The notes: a model not told the origin generated them from the letters alone. Positions 51,805 through 61,511 are shown, numbered from the stretch's first letter. The stretch: DNA of 62,677 bases from Streptomyces olivochromogenes (GCF_021538895.1 NZ_JADDRL010000053.1:1-62677), one strand, 5' to 3'. A program made the numbers and translations.

Positions 51805-53226
51805 TCAGGCCCGCGGGGCAGCCGCCAGCTTGGAGTTCCGGTACGAGTAGCCGAAGTAGATCACCACACCGACCACGAACCACACGGCGAACCGCACCCA
51901 CGTCTGCCACTGCAGGAACGTGATCAGCCAGAGCGAGAAGACGACGCCGAGGGCGGGCACGAACGGCATCCACGGGGTGCGGAAGGTGCGCGGCAGATCG
52001 GGCTGCCGGTAGCGCAGCACGATCACCGCCGTGCACACCACCACGAACGCCAGCAGGATGCCGATGTTGGTGAGTTCGGCCGCCTCGCCGATCGGGACGA
52101 ACCCGGCGAGGGCGGCCGACGCGACCCCGACGATCCAGGTGACGCGCGTCGGTACGTGCCGCGTCGGGTGCGTCTTCGCGAACCACGCGGGCAGCAGTCC
52201 GTCGCGGCTCATGCTGAACCACACCCGGGTCACGCCCAGCATGAACGTGAACATCACGGTGAGGATGCCGATGATCGCGCCCACCGCGATCACGTTCGCG
52301 AGCCCGCTCAGCCCCACCGACTCGAACGCCGTCGAGAAGCCGCTCTCCGGGTCGATCTCCGTGTAGTGCTGCATGCCCGTCAGCACCAGGCACGCCGCCA
52401 CATACAGCACCATCGAGATCGCGAGCGAGTAGATGATCGCCCTCGGCATGTGGCGCTGCGCGTCCTTGGACTCCTCGGCCGCCGTCGACATGGCGTCGTA
52501 CCCGAAGACCGCGAAGAACACGGTCGCCGCACCGGTGAACGCCCCGCTGACGTGATAGGGGAAGAACGGGTGGTAGTTCGCGGCGTCGATGTGGAAGACG
52601 CCGACGCCGATCACCAGCAGCACCACCAGCACCTTGATCACGACGATCGTCGTCTCGAAGCGGGCCGCGCTGCGGATGCCCTGGTTCAGCAGCCAGGCGA
52701 TGAGCAGGCACAGGACCGCGGCGAACAGGTCGATCCGGTGCCCGTGCCCGGTGCCCGGCGCGCCCAGCATCCAGGCCGGCAGGTTCGCGCCCAGCTGCTC
52801 GACGAGGAAGCCGAAGTACCCGGAGATGCCGATCGCGACCACCGCCACGATCGCCGTGTACTCCAGCAGCAGGTCCCAGCCGATGAACCAGCCCGCGAAC
52901 TCGCCGAGCACCGCGTACCCGTAGGTGTAGGCCGAGCCCGCCTTCGGGATGAGCCCCGCGAACTCGGCGTACGACAGCGCCGCCGCCGCGCTCGCGAGAC
53001 CGGCGATCAGGAAGGAGACGACCACCGCGGGCCCCGCCACCTGGTTGGCCACCGTGCCCGCGAGGGTGAAGATGCCCGCGCCGATGATGCCGCCGACGCC
53101 GATCGCGGTCAGCTGCCAGAGGCCGAGCGTCCGTTCGAGCCGGGCGCCCTCGGTGATCTCCGTGTCCTCGATGTGTTCGATGGGTTTGCGACGGAGAATG
53201 CCTTCGCCCATGTGGAGCCTGGGCAT
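51805..53226 (-). CDS. APC-family amino-acid permease (cationic type)
   Basis: The 473-residue membrane protein has about 12 helices and the APC substrate motif GVGGIIGAGIFTLAG in the first helix. RTLGLWQLTAIG precedes it, and FFAVFGYDAMSTAAEESKDA and FSMSRDGLLPAWF are typical of the CAT/YfnA cationic amino-acid transporters. It is predicted to import arginine, lysine or other amino acids with protons. ATG 53226 has GAGGTGAGG upstream; the frame opens at 53271. It is divergent from the MFS gene. Confidence 0.9.
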   Translation of the reverse strand: MPRLHMGEGILRRKPIEHIEDTEITEGARLERTLGLWQLTAIGVGGIIGAGIFTLAGTVANQVAGPAVVVSFLIAGLASAAAALSYAEFAGLIPKAGSAYTYGYAVLGEFAGWFIGWDLLLEYTAIVAVVAIGISGYFGFLVEQLGANLPAWMLGAPGTGHGHRIDLFAAVLCLLIAWLLNQGIRSAARFETTIVVIKVLVVLLVIGVGVFHIDAANYHPFFPYHVSGAFTGAATVFFAVFGYDAMSTAAEESKDAQRHMPRAIIYSLAISMVLYVAACLVLTGMQHYTEIDPESGFSTAFESVGLSGLANVIAVGAIIGILTVMFTFMLGVTRVWFSMSRDGLLPAWFAKTHPTRHVPTRVTWIVGVASAALAGFVPIGEAAELTNIGILLAFVVVCTAVIVLRYRQPDLPRTFRTPWMPFVPALGVVFSLWLITFLQWQTWVRFAVWFVVGVVIYFGYSYRNSKLAAAPRA

Positions 53227-53376
53227 GTGCCTCACCTCTTCGCCGGCGGGAAACGGCTGACGGCCGATCATGATGGCTCAGGGCCGCGCCCCACGAAAGG
53301 CGCCACGCACGGTCTCGGCCCACGGGGGTGTCCAGGGCCGTGCGACGGTCGCGGGCCACGCCGCCGTGCCGGTCGT

Positions 53377-53391
53377 ACAACGGATGGTTGT
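53377..53391. promoter_or_regulatory. Inverted repeat in the permease-MFS divergent promoter region
   Basis: ACAAC-N5-GTTGT lies in the 240-bp gap between the divergent permease and MFS genes, about 150 bp from one start and 77 bp from the other. The segment GTGCCGGT followed by CGTAC or TGTTT also repeats nearby. It is a possible regulator site with no further support. Confidence 0.25.
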
Positions 53392-53467
53392 GGCCCTGGC
53401 CGTGCCGGTTGTTTGATGCGCACGCCGCCCGCCCGCTTTGATGGCCGGGGTCAACGGGAGGTTGTGC

Positions 53468-54727
53468 ATGGGGCGGCGGTTCGGGTGGCTGTGGGCCGCG
53501 TACGGAGTCAGCTCCCTCGGCACCTGGCTGGCCTTCGACGCCTTCCCGATGATCGCGGTCCTCGTCCTGCACGCCGGGGCGGCCGAGGTGTCGGCGCTCG
53601 CCGCCACCGGCCTCGCGGCGGGGGCGGCGGTGGCGGTGCCGCTCGGGCCCTGGGTGGAGTTCCGCCGCAAACGGCCGGTGATGATCGCGATGGACCTGGT
53701 GCGGTGCGCCGCGCTGCTGAGCGTGCCCGCCGCCTTCGCGCTCGGCGGGCTCGGCCTCACCCAGCTCCTGGTCGTCTCCGTCGTCGTCTCGGCGGCCGAC
53801 CTCACCTTCAACGCGGCCTCCGGAGCGTTCCTGAAGGGCCTCGTACCGCCGGAGGACCTGCTCGCCGCCAACGCCCGGTTCGAGTCCACGACCTGGACCG
53901 CCACCGTGCTCGGCCCACCGCTCGGCGGCGCCGCGATCGGGCTCTTCGGACCGGTGACGACCGTGGCCGCCGACGCGCTCAGCTACCTCCTGTCGGCCGC
54001 CGGCCTCCGCGCCGTCGGCGGACCCGAGCCACGTCCGGCCCGCCCGGACACCCCACGCACCACCGCGGCGGACCTCCTCGCGGGCTGGCGGTACATCCTG
54101 ACCAGCCCCGCCCTGCGCCCGCTCTTCCTCAACACGGTCCTGGTCAACGGCCTGATCATGGTCTCCGCGCCGCTGCTCGCCGTCCTCATGCTCGGCCCGC
54201 TCGGCTTCCCGCCCTGGCAGTACGGCCTGGCCTTCGCCGTGCCCTGCCTGGGCGGCCTGCTCGGCTCCCGGCTGGCCCGCCCGCTCGTCACCCGCTACGG
54301 GCGGCGCCGGGTCCTGCGCACCGCCGGGACCCTGCGCGCCTGCTGGCCGGTCGGACTGGCCTTCGTCCGCCCGGGAATCCCCGGCCTGCTCCTCGTCATG
54401 GCCGTCGAATTCGGCCTGATCACCTGCTGCGCGGTGTTCAACCCGGTGCTGGCCACCCACCGCCTGGACCGGACCCCGGCCGACCGGATCACCCGCACCC
54501 TCTCCGCCTGGTCCGTCACCAGCAAGGCCACCATCGCCGCCCTGACCGCCCTGTGGGGCCCGCTCGCCGCGCTGACCGGCCCGCGCACCGCGATCGCCGT
54601 GGCCGGGGTGCTGCTCCTCGCGACCCCGCTCCTGCTGGGCAGGCCCGAACGGGAGGCGCCCGCTACGGCACCACCGTCACCGGCCACCGCCCCGCCTTCA
54701 CCAGCCGGATCGCCACCGAGCCGATGA
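53468..54727 (+). CDS. MFS transporter
   Basis: The 419-residue protein has 10-12 hydrophobic helices. It belongs to the enterobactin-exporter-like MFS group by its general pattern (FGWLWAAYGVSSLGTWLAFD, GPWVEFRRKRPVMI for loop 2-3, and LAARFESTTW-like LLAANARFESTTW). It is probably an exporter of a small molecule or drug. GGGAGG lies 7 bp before ATG 53468. The Pro/Ala-rich tail (ATAPPSPATAPPSP) is encoded in DNA that also codes for the end of the universal stress protein on the other strand. Confidence 0.85.
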   Translation: MGRRFGWLWAAYGVSSLGTWLAFDAFPMIAVLVLHAGAAEVSALAATGLAAGAAVAVPLGPWVEFRRKRPVMIAMDLVRCAALLSVPAAFALGGLGLTQLLVVSVVVSAADLTFNAASGAFLKGLVPPEDLLAANARFESTTWTATVLGPPLGGAAIGLFGPVTTVAADALSYLLSAAGLRAVGGPEPRPARPDTPRTTAADLLAGWRYILTSPALRPLFLNTVLVNGLIMVSAPLLAVLMLGPLGFPPWQYGLAFAVPCLGGLLGSRLARPLVTRYGRRRVLRTAGTLRACWPVGLAFVRPGIPGLLLVMAVEFGLITCCAVFNPVLATHRLDRTPADRITRTLSAWSVTSKATIAALTALWGPLAALTGPRTAIAVAGVLLLATPLLLGRPEREAPATAPPSPATAPPSPAGSPPSR

Positions 54728-55139
54728 TCCGGTGGCCCGCCTGCTCCGAGGCGCCCACCACCACCGCGTCCGCCTTGAGCTCGTCCGCGGCCTTGACCAG
54801 ACCGTTGTAGGGGTCGCCGCGGAACGTGTGGAACTCCCAGCGCATGTCGAAGATCCCCTTGACCCGCTCGGCCGCCGCCCGGATCTGCGCGATCAGGTCC
54901 TCGGCGATCTCGTCGGTCGTCTCCGCGACCGGCGCCCCGAGCGCCGCGCCGGCCGTGAGCACCGGCTGCACGTACACGACGGCGAGCAGCGCGCGCTGCC
55001 GGCGCGCCAGGCCGCCCGCGTAGGCCGCGGCCCGCAGCGAGGAATCGGAGCCGTCGACGCCGACCACGATGACCTTGGGACCGTCGGTGCCCCGCTCGAA
55101 CCCTTGCGCGTGCTGCTCGTGCCCGTGCTGTTCCCTCAC
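54663..55139 (-). CDS. Universal stress protein (UspA family)
   Basis: The 158-residue single-domain Usp has KVIVVGVDGSDSSLRAA at the start (beta1 plus the ATP-site Asp), VVGASEQAGHRIIGSVAIRL, and the ending WPVTVVP. The Gly pattern near GASEQAGHRIIGS departs a little from the ATP-binding G-x2-G-x9-G(S/T). Usp proteins help cells survive starvation and stress. The gene overlaps the MFS gene by 65 bp tail to tail. Confidence 0.9.
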   Translation of the reverse strand: MREQHGHEQHAQGFERGTDGPKVIVVGVDGSDSSLRAAAYAGGLARRQRALLAVVYVQPVLTAGAALGAPVAETTDEIAEDLIAQIRAAAERVKGIFDMRWEFHTFRGDPYNGLVKAADELKADAVVVGASEQAGHRIIGSVAIRLVKAGRWPVTVVP

Positions 55140-55228
55140 GGCTGTGAGGCTATCGGAATCCCCTGGTCCGCGGACCGCCGCGGGCCGCTCGACGGGCGCG
55201 CTGCCCGCGGCCTTCCTACAGTCGGAAC

Positions 55229-58200
55229 ATGAGTGCCACCGTGGCGGCCGCCCCCCGCAAGGACACCGCGGGCCGCCGGCCCGCGAGCGGCTTCCTCAGC
55301 CGGGTGCCGGAAGGCTTCGCCACCTTCTTCGGCGCCCTCGGACTGCTGTGCGGCCTGCTCGCGTTCATCGCCCCGCTGCGCGTCCTGCTGCGCCCGGTCG
55401 TGCGCACCCTCGACCTGCTCATCGTCCCCGTCAGCGCCAACCTCGCCTACGCCGTCTTCCTGTTCCTGCTGGCCGCCGCGACCGGCGCGCGCAAGAAGGT
55501 CGCCTGGTGGCTGGTCGTCGTCTACCTGGGCCTGCTGGTCCTCTCCGACGTCCTCGGCCTCGCCCTCGGCCTGTACGCCCAGTCGCTCCCGTCCCTGGTG
55601 GTGTGCGGGCTCGCGCTCCTCCTGCTGGTCGTGGCCCGCGGGGAGTTCTACGCCGCCTCCCGCCGCGGCGCCGTGTGGCGAGCCCTCGCCGTGCTGCTGG
55701 CCGGGCTCGCCGTGGCCATCCTGATCGGCTGGGGCCTGGTCGCGCTGTTCCCCGGCACGCTGCCACCGACCCAGCATCTGGGCTGGGCCGCCGACCGGGT
55801 GTGCGGCGGACTGGTCTCGGCCCGCTCCTTCGGCGGCCGCCCGCCCCGCTTCGTCACCTTCCTGCTCGGCCTGTTCGGCGCCCTCGCCCTGCTGAACGCG
55901 GCGGCCACGCTGTTCCGTTCGCAGCGCCTGGAGGCCGCCCTGCACGACGACGAGGAGGCCCGTATCCGCGCCCTCCTTCGGACGTACGGCGAGGACGACT
56001 CCCTCGGCTACTTCGCCACCCGGCGCGACAAGGCCGTCGTCTTCTCGCCCAGCGGCAAGGCCGCGGTCACCTACCGCGTCGAGGCCGGTGTCTGCCTGGC
56101 CAGCGGCGACCCCGTCGGCGACCGCGAGGCCTGGCCGCACGCCATCGCCGCATGGCTGGGCATCGCCCGCCGGCACGCCTGGGCGCCCGCCGTGATGGGC
56201 GCCTCCGAGGACGGCGCCACCGCCTACGCCCGCGCCGGGCTCGGCGCCCTCCAACTCGGCGACGAGGCGATCCTGCACGTGCCCGGCTTCGACCTGGAGG
56301 GCCGGGACATGCGCGTCACCCGGCAGGCCGTGCACCGCGTGCGGCGCACCGGCGCCACCTGCCGCGTCCGCCGCCACCGCGACCTCACCGACGCCGAGAC
56401 GGAGCAGGTCGTCGACAAGGCCGACGCCTGGCGCGACACCGAGACCGAACGCGGCTTCTCCATGGCGCTCGACCGGCTCGGCGACCCGGCCGACGGCGAC
56501 TGCCTCCTGGTGGAGGCGCTGGGCGCGGACGGCCGGCTCCTGGCCCTGCTCTCCTTCGTGCCCTGGGGCCGCGACGGCATCTCCCTCGACCTGATGCGCC
56601 GTGACCGCACCGCCCCCAACGGCGTCATGGAGTTCATGGTCGCCGACCTGTGCGCGGCCGCCCCGAAAGTGGGCGTGCACCGCATCTCACTCAACTTCGC
56701 GGTGTTCCGCTCGGTGTTCGAGGAGGGCGCCCGCATCGGCGCCGGACCCGTCCTCAGACTGTGGCGCCGCCTGCTGCTGTTCTTCTCCCGGTGGTGGCAA
56801 CTGGAGGCCCTGTACCGCTCCAACGCCAAGTACCACCCCGACTGGTACCCGCGCTTCATCTGCTACGGCGAGACCGCCTCCCTCGCCCGCATCGGCCTCG
56901 CCTCCGCCATCGCCGAAGGCTTCGTCTCCGTACCGTCACTGCGCAAACTCCGGGAAAAGGGGCACCCGAAGGCCGGGCAGCGGCCCGCGACCACCGAAGG
57001 CCTGCCGCCCCTGGCGGAGCTCGGCCTCGACGGAGGGGGCGAGACCGGGCCCGCCGCCCCGGACACGGGCCTGCCCGAGCAGGTCCGCGTCCGGCACCAC
57101 ACCCTCGACCGGCTCCGCGCGGACGGCATCGACCCCTACCCCGTGGGTGTCCCCCCGCCCACCCACAGCCTCGCCGAGGTCGCCCAGATCGTCGAGGCCG
57201 CCGAGGGAGCGGAGGTCACCGTCGCCGGCCGCGTCATGCTGGTCCGTGACTTCGGCGGCATCGTCTTCGTGGTGCTGCGCGACTGGTCCGACGACCGTCA
57301 ACTCGCCCTCACCCGCGCCGCGCTCGGACCCGACCTCCGCCGGTTCACCGCCGACACCGACATCGGCGACCACCTCACCGCGACCGGTCGCGCGGGCCGC
57401 AGCGACAAGGGCGAGCCGACCGTCTTCGTCGCCTCCTGGCGGCTGACCGGCAAATGCCTGCGCCCGCTGCCCGACAAGCGCCGCGGCCTCGCCGACCCCG
57501 AGACCAAGGTCCGCATGCGCTACCTCGACCTGGTCACCAGCCCCGACGCCCGCGCCGTGGTCCGCGCCCGCTCCACCGCCGTACAGGCCCTGCGTCAGGG
57601 GCTGCTGGAGCGCGGCTTCCTGGAGGTCGAGACCCCGATGCTCCAGCAGATCCACGGCGGCGCCAACGCCCGCCCCTTCACCACCCACATCAACGCCTAC
57701 GACCTCGACCTCTATCTGCGCATCGCGCCCGAGCTGTATCTGAAGCGGCTGTGCGTCGGCGGTCTGGAGAGGGTCTTCGAACTCGGCCGCACCTTCCGCA
57801 ACGAGGGCGTCGACCACAAGCACAACCCCGAGTTCACGATGCTGGAGGCCTACCAGGCGCACGCCGACTACGACGTGATGCTCGACCTCACCCGTGAACT
57901 GATCCAGGGCGCCGCCACCGCCGCCCTCGGCGCGCCCGTCGTCCGCAAGGACGGCGAGGAGTACGACATCTCCGGGCGCTGGCCCGTCACCACGGTGTAC
58001 GCGGCCGTCTCCGAGGCGCTCGGCGAGGAGATCGACCCCGGCACGGACGTACCGAGCCTGCGCCGGCTGTGCGCACGCGCGCACGTCCCCTACACCGCGG
58101 ACGACCGCCACGGCGACATCGTCCTGGAGATGTACGAGCGCCTGGTGGAGGGAACGACCCGGCTGCCCACCTTCTACAAGGACTTCCCGACCGACGTCTC

Positions 58201-58519
58201 CCCGCTCACCCGGCAGCACCGCACCGACCCGCGGCTCGCCGAACGCTGGGACCTCGTCGCCTTCGGCACCGAACTCGGCACCGCCTACTCCGAACTGACC
58301 GACCCCGTCGAACAGCGCCGCCGGCTCACCGCCCAGTCGCTGCTCGCCGCCGGGGGAGACCCCGAGGCGATGGAACTGGACGAGGACTTCCTCGACGCCC
58401 TGGAGTACGCCATGCCGCCCACCGGCGGACTCGGCATCGGCGTCGACCGGCTCGTCATGTTCCTCACCGGCCTGACGATCCGGGAGACCCTGCCCTTCCC
58501 GCTGGTCCGCCGCCGCTGA
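55229..58519 (+). CDS. lysX: Bifunctional lysylphosphatidylglycerol synthase / lysyl-tRNA synthetase
   Basis: The 1096-residue fusion joins an MprF-like membrane region (about 6-7 helices, residues 25-235), a DUF2156-type lysyl transferase domain (about 245-560; VKFxF-like MEFMVADLCAAAP, ALYRSNAKYHPDWYPRF) and a complete class II lysyl-tRNA synthetase. The OB-fold starts near VTVAGRVMLVRDFG; motif 2 lies in FELGRTFRNEGVDHKHNPEF and motif 3 in GGLGIGVDRLVMFLTG. The enzyme charges tRNA-Lys and transfers lysine to phosphatidylglycerol, reducing the negative charge of the membrane and giving resistance to cationic peptides, as shown for LysX of Mycobacterium tuberculosis. Streptomyces also carry a separate lysS. 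Confidence 0.93.
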   Translation: MSATVAAAPRKDTAGRRPASGFLSRVPEGFATFFGALGLLCGLLAFIAPLRVLLRPVVRTLDLLIVPVSANLAYAVFLFLLAAATGARKKVAWWLVVVYLGLLVLSDVLGLALGLYAQSLPSLVVCGLALLLLVVARGEFYAASRRGAVWRALAVLLAGLAVAILIGWGLVALFPGTLPPTQHLGWAADRVCGGLVSARSFGGRPPRFVTFLLGLFGALALLNAAATLFRSQRLEAALHDDEEARIRALLRTYGEDDSLGYFATRRDKAVVFSPSGKAAVTYRVEAGVCLASGDPVGDREAWPHAIAAWLGIARRHAWAPAVMGASEDGATAYARAGLGALQLGDEAILHVPGFDLEGRDMRVTRQAVHRVRRTGATCRVRRHRDLTDAETEQVVDKADAWRDTETERGFSMALDRLGDPADGDCLLVEALGADGRLLALLSFVPWGRDGISLDLMRRDRTAPNGVMEFMVADLCAAAPKVGVHRISLNFAVFRSVFEEGARIGAGPVLRLWRRLLLFFSRWWQLEALYRSNAKYHPDWYPRFICYGETASLARIGLASAIAEGFVSVPSLRKLREKGHPKAGQRPATTEGLPPLAELGLDGGGETGPAAPDTGLPEQVRVRHHTLDRLRADGIDPYPVGVPPPTHSLAEVAQIVEAAEGAEVTVAGRVMLVRDFGGIVFVVLRDWSDDRQLALTRAALGPDLRRFTADTDIGDHLTATGRAGRSDKGEPTVFVASWRLTGKCLRPLPDKRRGLADPETKVRMRYLDLVTSPDARAVVRARSTAVQALRQGLLERGFLEVETPMLQQIHGGANARPFTTHINAYDLDLYLRIAPELYLKRLCVGGLERVFELGRTFRNEGVDHKHNPEFTMLEAYQAHADYDVMLDLTRELIQGAATAALGAPVVRKDGEEYDISGRWPVTTVYAAVSEALGEEIDPGTDVPSLRRLCARAHVPYTADDRHGDIVLEMYERLVEGTTRLPTFYKDFPTDVSPLTRQHRTDPRLAERWDLVAFGTELGTAYSELTDPVEQRRRLTAQSLLAAGGDPEAMELDEDFLDALEYAMPPTGGLGIGVDRLVMFLTGLTIRETLPFPLVRRR

Positions 58520-58534
58520 CCTGCGGCGGGCAGG

Positions 58535-58547
58535 GCCGCCCTTCGGG
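58535..58547 (+). terminator. Short TTCG hairpin after lysX
   Basis: CGCC-CTTCGG-GCG forms a small stem with a stable UUCG loop 15 bp after the lysX stop. It is a weak terminator candidate. Confidence 0.3.
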
Positions 58548-58655
58548 CGACGACGGGAATTTGACGACAGGCCCTAGTGGGCCGAGCGGGTGTTTCCCGA
58601 CGCCACAGCGGTGTCGCTGCGGTGCGCCCGTCGCCCGCGGGGCGACTGATGGGGC

Positions 58656-59495
58656 ATGCAGAAGGATCAGTTGCTCACACGGCGCCGGCTGCTGCTCGCC
58701 GGCGCCGGTGCCCTGGGGGCGGCCGGCACGGCCGGTCTGCTCTTCTCCGGCCCTTCGGACACCGCCCCCGCCCGGCCGGCCGCGCCCGCCGCCGGCGCCC
58801 CGGCGAGCCGTCCGCACCAACCCTCCGTCTACCGGCTGAGGCCCCTGACGGAGAACGGGCCCACCCGCGCCGTACCCGGCCGCACCCCGGTACGGCGCGA
58901 ACCGATCCTGCGCATGTCCGGGCGCGGCCACCACATGTTCCTGACCTTCGACGACGGCCCCGACCCCGACTTCACCCCGCACATCCTGGACACCCTGGCC
59001 CAGTACGACGTCCGGGCCACGTTCTTCGTCTGCGGCGAGATGGCCGACTGGAACCGGGATCTGCTGGCCCGCATGGCCGACGAGGGCCATGTCGTCGGCA
59101 ACCACACCTGGTCCCACCCGCTCCTGACCGAGCTCGGCCGCTCCCGCATCCGCACCGAGATGGAGAGCACCAGCGACGTCATCGAGGAGGCCTACGGGGA
59201 ACGCCCGCTGTGGTTCCGCGCCCCCTACGGCGCCTGGAACCGGGCCGCCTTCCAGCTCGGCGCCGAGCTGGGCATGGAGCCGCTGGCCTGGACGGTCGAC
59301 AGCCTCGACTGGACCACCCCCGGCACCGGCACCATCATCGAGCGGATCGAGGAGGGTGCCGGTGCCGGTGTCGTCGTGCTCTCCCACGACGCCGGCGGCG
59401 ACCGCTCGCAGAGCGTCCGCGCCCTGCGCACCTATCTGCCGTTCCTCCTGGACCAGGGCTACCACCCGACCGTACCGAGGCGGGCGCTCGGCTGA
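58656..59495 (+). CDS. Exported polysaccharide deacetylase (CE4, NodB domain)
   Basis: The 279-residue product begins with a Tat-like signal (LLTRRRLLLAGAGALGAAGT). After a Pro/Ala linker comes a NodB domain: TFDDGPD (97-103, catalytic base and metal Asp), HTWSHP with metal His150 and His154, WFRAPYGAWN and VVLSHDAGG. CE4 enzymes remove acetyl groups from peptidoglycan, chitin or xylan; a peptidoglycan GlcNAc deacetylase is most likely for a single-domain enzyme. It may be anchored in the membrane by the uncleaved signal. Confidence 0.9.
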   Translation: MQKDQLLTRRRLLLAGAGALGAAGTAGLLFSGPSDTAPARPAAPAAGAPASRPHQPSVYRLRPLTENGPTRAVPGRTPVRREPILRMSGRGHHMFLTFDDGPDPDFTPHILDTLAQYDVRATFFVCGEMADWNRDLLARMADEGHVVGNHTWSHPLLTELGRSRIRTEMESTSDVIEEAYGERPLWFRAPYGAWNRAAFQLGAELGMEPLAWTVDSLDWTTPGTGTIIERIEEGAGAGVVVLSHDAGGDRSQSVRALRTYLPFLLDQGYHPTVPRRALG

Positions 59496-59525
59496 CCGCC
59501 CGCCGCCCGCCCGGCCGGGGGTCGC

Positions 59526-60197
59526 TCAGCGGACCCCGACCAGGCGGGCGAAGACGACGACGTTCCCGTCGTAGCCGTGCTGCTTGGAGAAACCGCCCCC
59601 GCAGGTGATGACCCGCAGCTCTGGCGTGCCCTTGGAGCCGTAGACGCGGTCGCCGGGGAAGTTGCTCTTCGCGAACACCTCCACGCCGTAGATCTCGAAC
59701 ACGGCGGTCCTGCCGTCCTTGCGGCCGACCTCGATCTGGTTCCCCTTCTTCAGGGAGCCCAGCCCGTAGAACACGGCGGGGCCCTGCTTGTTGTCGACAT
59801 GGCCGACGATCACGGCGGTGCCCTTCTCGCCGGGCGAGACGGCGCCGGTGAACCAGCCGGCCAGGTTCGGGTTCTCCGGGGGAGGCGCGTCGACCCAGCC
59901 GTTCGCGTCGAGGCCGACGGGCTGCACGGGCGCGTCGACCTGGATCGCGGTGATCCTCACCCGGTCGGCGGCGGCGAACGGCAGCGCGTCCGGGGCCTTC
60001 GCGACGACGGCGCCCGGCACACGGCTGTCCATGGCCGCCGCCTGTGCGGGCTGCGGCGGTCCCACGTCGAACTCCCCGGAACCGTTCCGAATGAGTGCGA
60101 GACCGGTCAGCAGAACGAGCGCTATGACGCCCCATGGGGCACGCTTCCTTTGCCGCTCCTCCTCCGCGAACAGCTCGGAGAGCTCGGACCCGTACAT
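59526..60197 (-). CDS. Class F sortase
   Basis: The 223-residue product has an N-terminal cytoplasmic segment (MYGSELSELFAEEERQRKR), one membrane helix (WGVIALVLLTGLALI) and a sortase barrel. The catalytic His lies in VIVGHVDNKQGP, the Cys in ITCGGGFSK, and the Arg is near the C-terminus (VVFARLVGVR). Class F sortases are common in actinobacteria and attach surface proteins with LPxTG-like signals. GAGAGGGG lies before ATG 60197. It is divergent from a gene for an Asn/Gly-rich exported protein with a C-terminal helix and Arg tail. Confidence 0.9.
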   Translation of the reverse strand: MYGSELSELFAEEERQRKRAPWGVIALVLLTGLALIRNGSGEFDVGPPQPAQAAAMDSRVPGAVVAKAPDALPFAAADRVRITAIQVDAPVQPVGLDANGWVDAPPPENPNLAGWFTGAVSPGEKGTAVIVGHVDNKQGPAVFYGLGSLKKGNQIEVGRKDGRTAVFEIYGVEVFAKSNFPGDRVYGSKGTPELRVITCGGGFSKQHGYDGNVVVFARLVGVR

Positions 60198-60530
60198 TCG
60201 CTTCCCCTCTCGGCGCGGCCTTCGCCACGTCATTCGCGCATACGAAAACGCTAAGACCCCTCGACGCGAGCGGCGACGAGGACAGGTACGAACGGGTGGC
60301 CCGAAAGGCCTTTGCTGCGCCATCCGAGTAGCCGTCGACCGGAAATTTTCTGACGGTCCGTGACCTGCGACAATATCCGATCATGTGGCTTTTATCGGGC
60401 ATGTTCCCTCACCAGGACGGACCATTCTCGAAATGCGGGCGTGTTCCGCACATCTGAGGGTCTGTACGGGAGGTGCTTTCTCGCCGATCGACCGGGGACG
60501 GGTCCCGGGGTGCCTCCCGCGGAGGATCAC

Positions 60531-61511
60531 ATGGGAAACTCACGCGCCCTGGCGGCAGCGGCCGCCGTGGTCGCCACCCTCGGGGTCACCGCGCCGGTGG
60601 CCGTCGCGGACGGCACGGTGGGCAACGGGGGCGGCCCCAGCAGCAACGAGTCGGCCGTTCCGGGCAACCCGGGCGGTCCGAGCAGCAACAACAACACGTC
60701 CGTTCTGGGCAACGGGGTCGGCGGCGTCAACGGCTTCGGCGTGGGCGGGGTCGGCGTCGGCATCGGCGGGTTCGGCTTCAACAACCTGCCCAACAACGGG
60801 TTCCGGCCGGGGTTCAACGACCGCGACGGCAACAACGTCTTCAACAACAACTTCTTCAACAACAACGGCTTCGGGAACAACGGCCTGGGCAACAACAACG
60901 GGTTCCGCCCGAACAACGGTTTCGGCAACGGGTTCCCCAACGGGTACCCCAACGGGATCGGCAACAACGAAGGGTTCCGCCCGGGCAACGGTGTCGGGAA
61001 CAACAACGGCGTCGGGAACAACAACGGGGTCTGGAACGACGGGGTGGGCCTCAACGGCTCCGTCGGCAACACCACCGGGTTCCGACCGGGCATCGACGAC
61101 TTCGGCGGCTTCGCGAGGAACATCATCGCCTCGCCGAACGTGATCGCCCCCGGGGGCCGGCTCGGCATCATGGTCCAGGGCTGCCAGGGCGGCGGCACCG
61201 CGTCCTCGCAGGCCTTCCGCTCTCCCTCGCTGTCGGGGGTCAACGGCGGGAACGACCAGTCGAGCGGCTTCGCCACCGTCAACCGGGACGCCCGTCCCGG
61301 CCGGTACGACATCACGGTCAACTGCAACGGACGGACCCTCACCAGTCCGGGGGCCTTCACCGTCATGGGTGGCGTCCTGGGCGGCCTCGGCGGCAGTTCC
61401 TCCACCGGGGCGACGAAGACCGACATGGCCATCGGCGGCGGTCTGGTGGCCTCGTCCGTGATCGGCGGCGGGGTGTTCCTGCTGCGTCGCAGGCAGGAGC
61501 GGCGCATCTGA
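60531..61511 (+). CDS. Asn/Gly-rich exported surface protein with C-terminal membrane anchor
   Basis: The 326-residue product has a cleavable signal (SRALAAAAAVVATLGVTAPV). A long low-complexity region rich in Asn, Gly and Phe follows (for example FNNNFFNNNGFGNNGLGNNN, about residues 100-185). Then comes a small beta-domain (about 195-285) with two Cys (VQGCQGGGT, DITVNCNGR) that could form a disulfide. It ends with a hydrophobic helix (GGGLVASSVIGGGVFLLRRR). No LPxTG motif precedes the helix, so sortase anchoring is not evident. ATG 60531 has GGAGGA upstream. The divergent class F sortase gene suggests a shared surface role. Confidence 0.8.
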   Translation: MGNSRALAAAAAVVATLGVTAPVAVADGTVGNGGGPSSNESAVPGNPGGPSSNNNTSVLGNGVGGVNGFGVGGVGVGIGGFGFNNLPNNGFRPGFNDRDGNNVFNNNFFNNNGFGNNGLGNNNGFRPNNGFGNGFPNGYPNGIGNNEGFRPGNGVGNNNGVGNNNGVWNDGVGLNGSVGNTTGFRPGIDDFGGFARNIIASPNVIAPGGRLGIMVQGCQGGGTASSQAFRSPSLSGVNGGNDQSSGFATVNRDARPGRYDITVNCNGRTLTSPGAFTVMGGVLGGLGGSSSTGATKTDMAIGGGLVASSVIGGGVFLLRRRQERRI

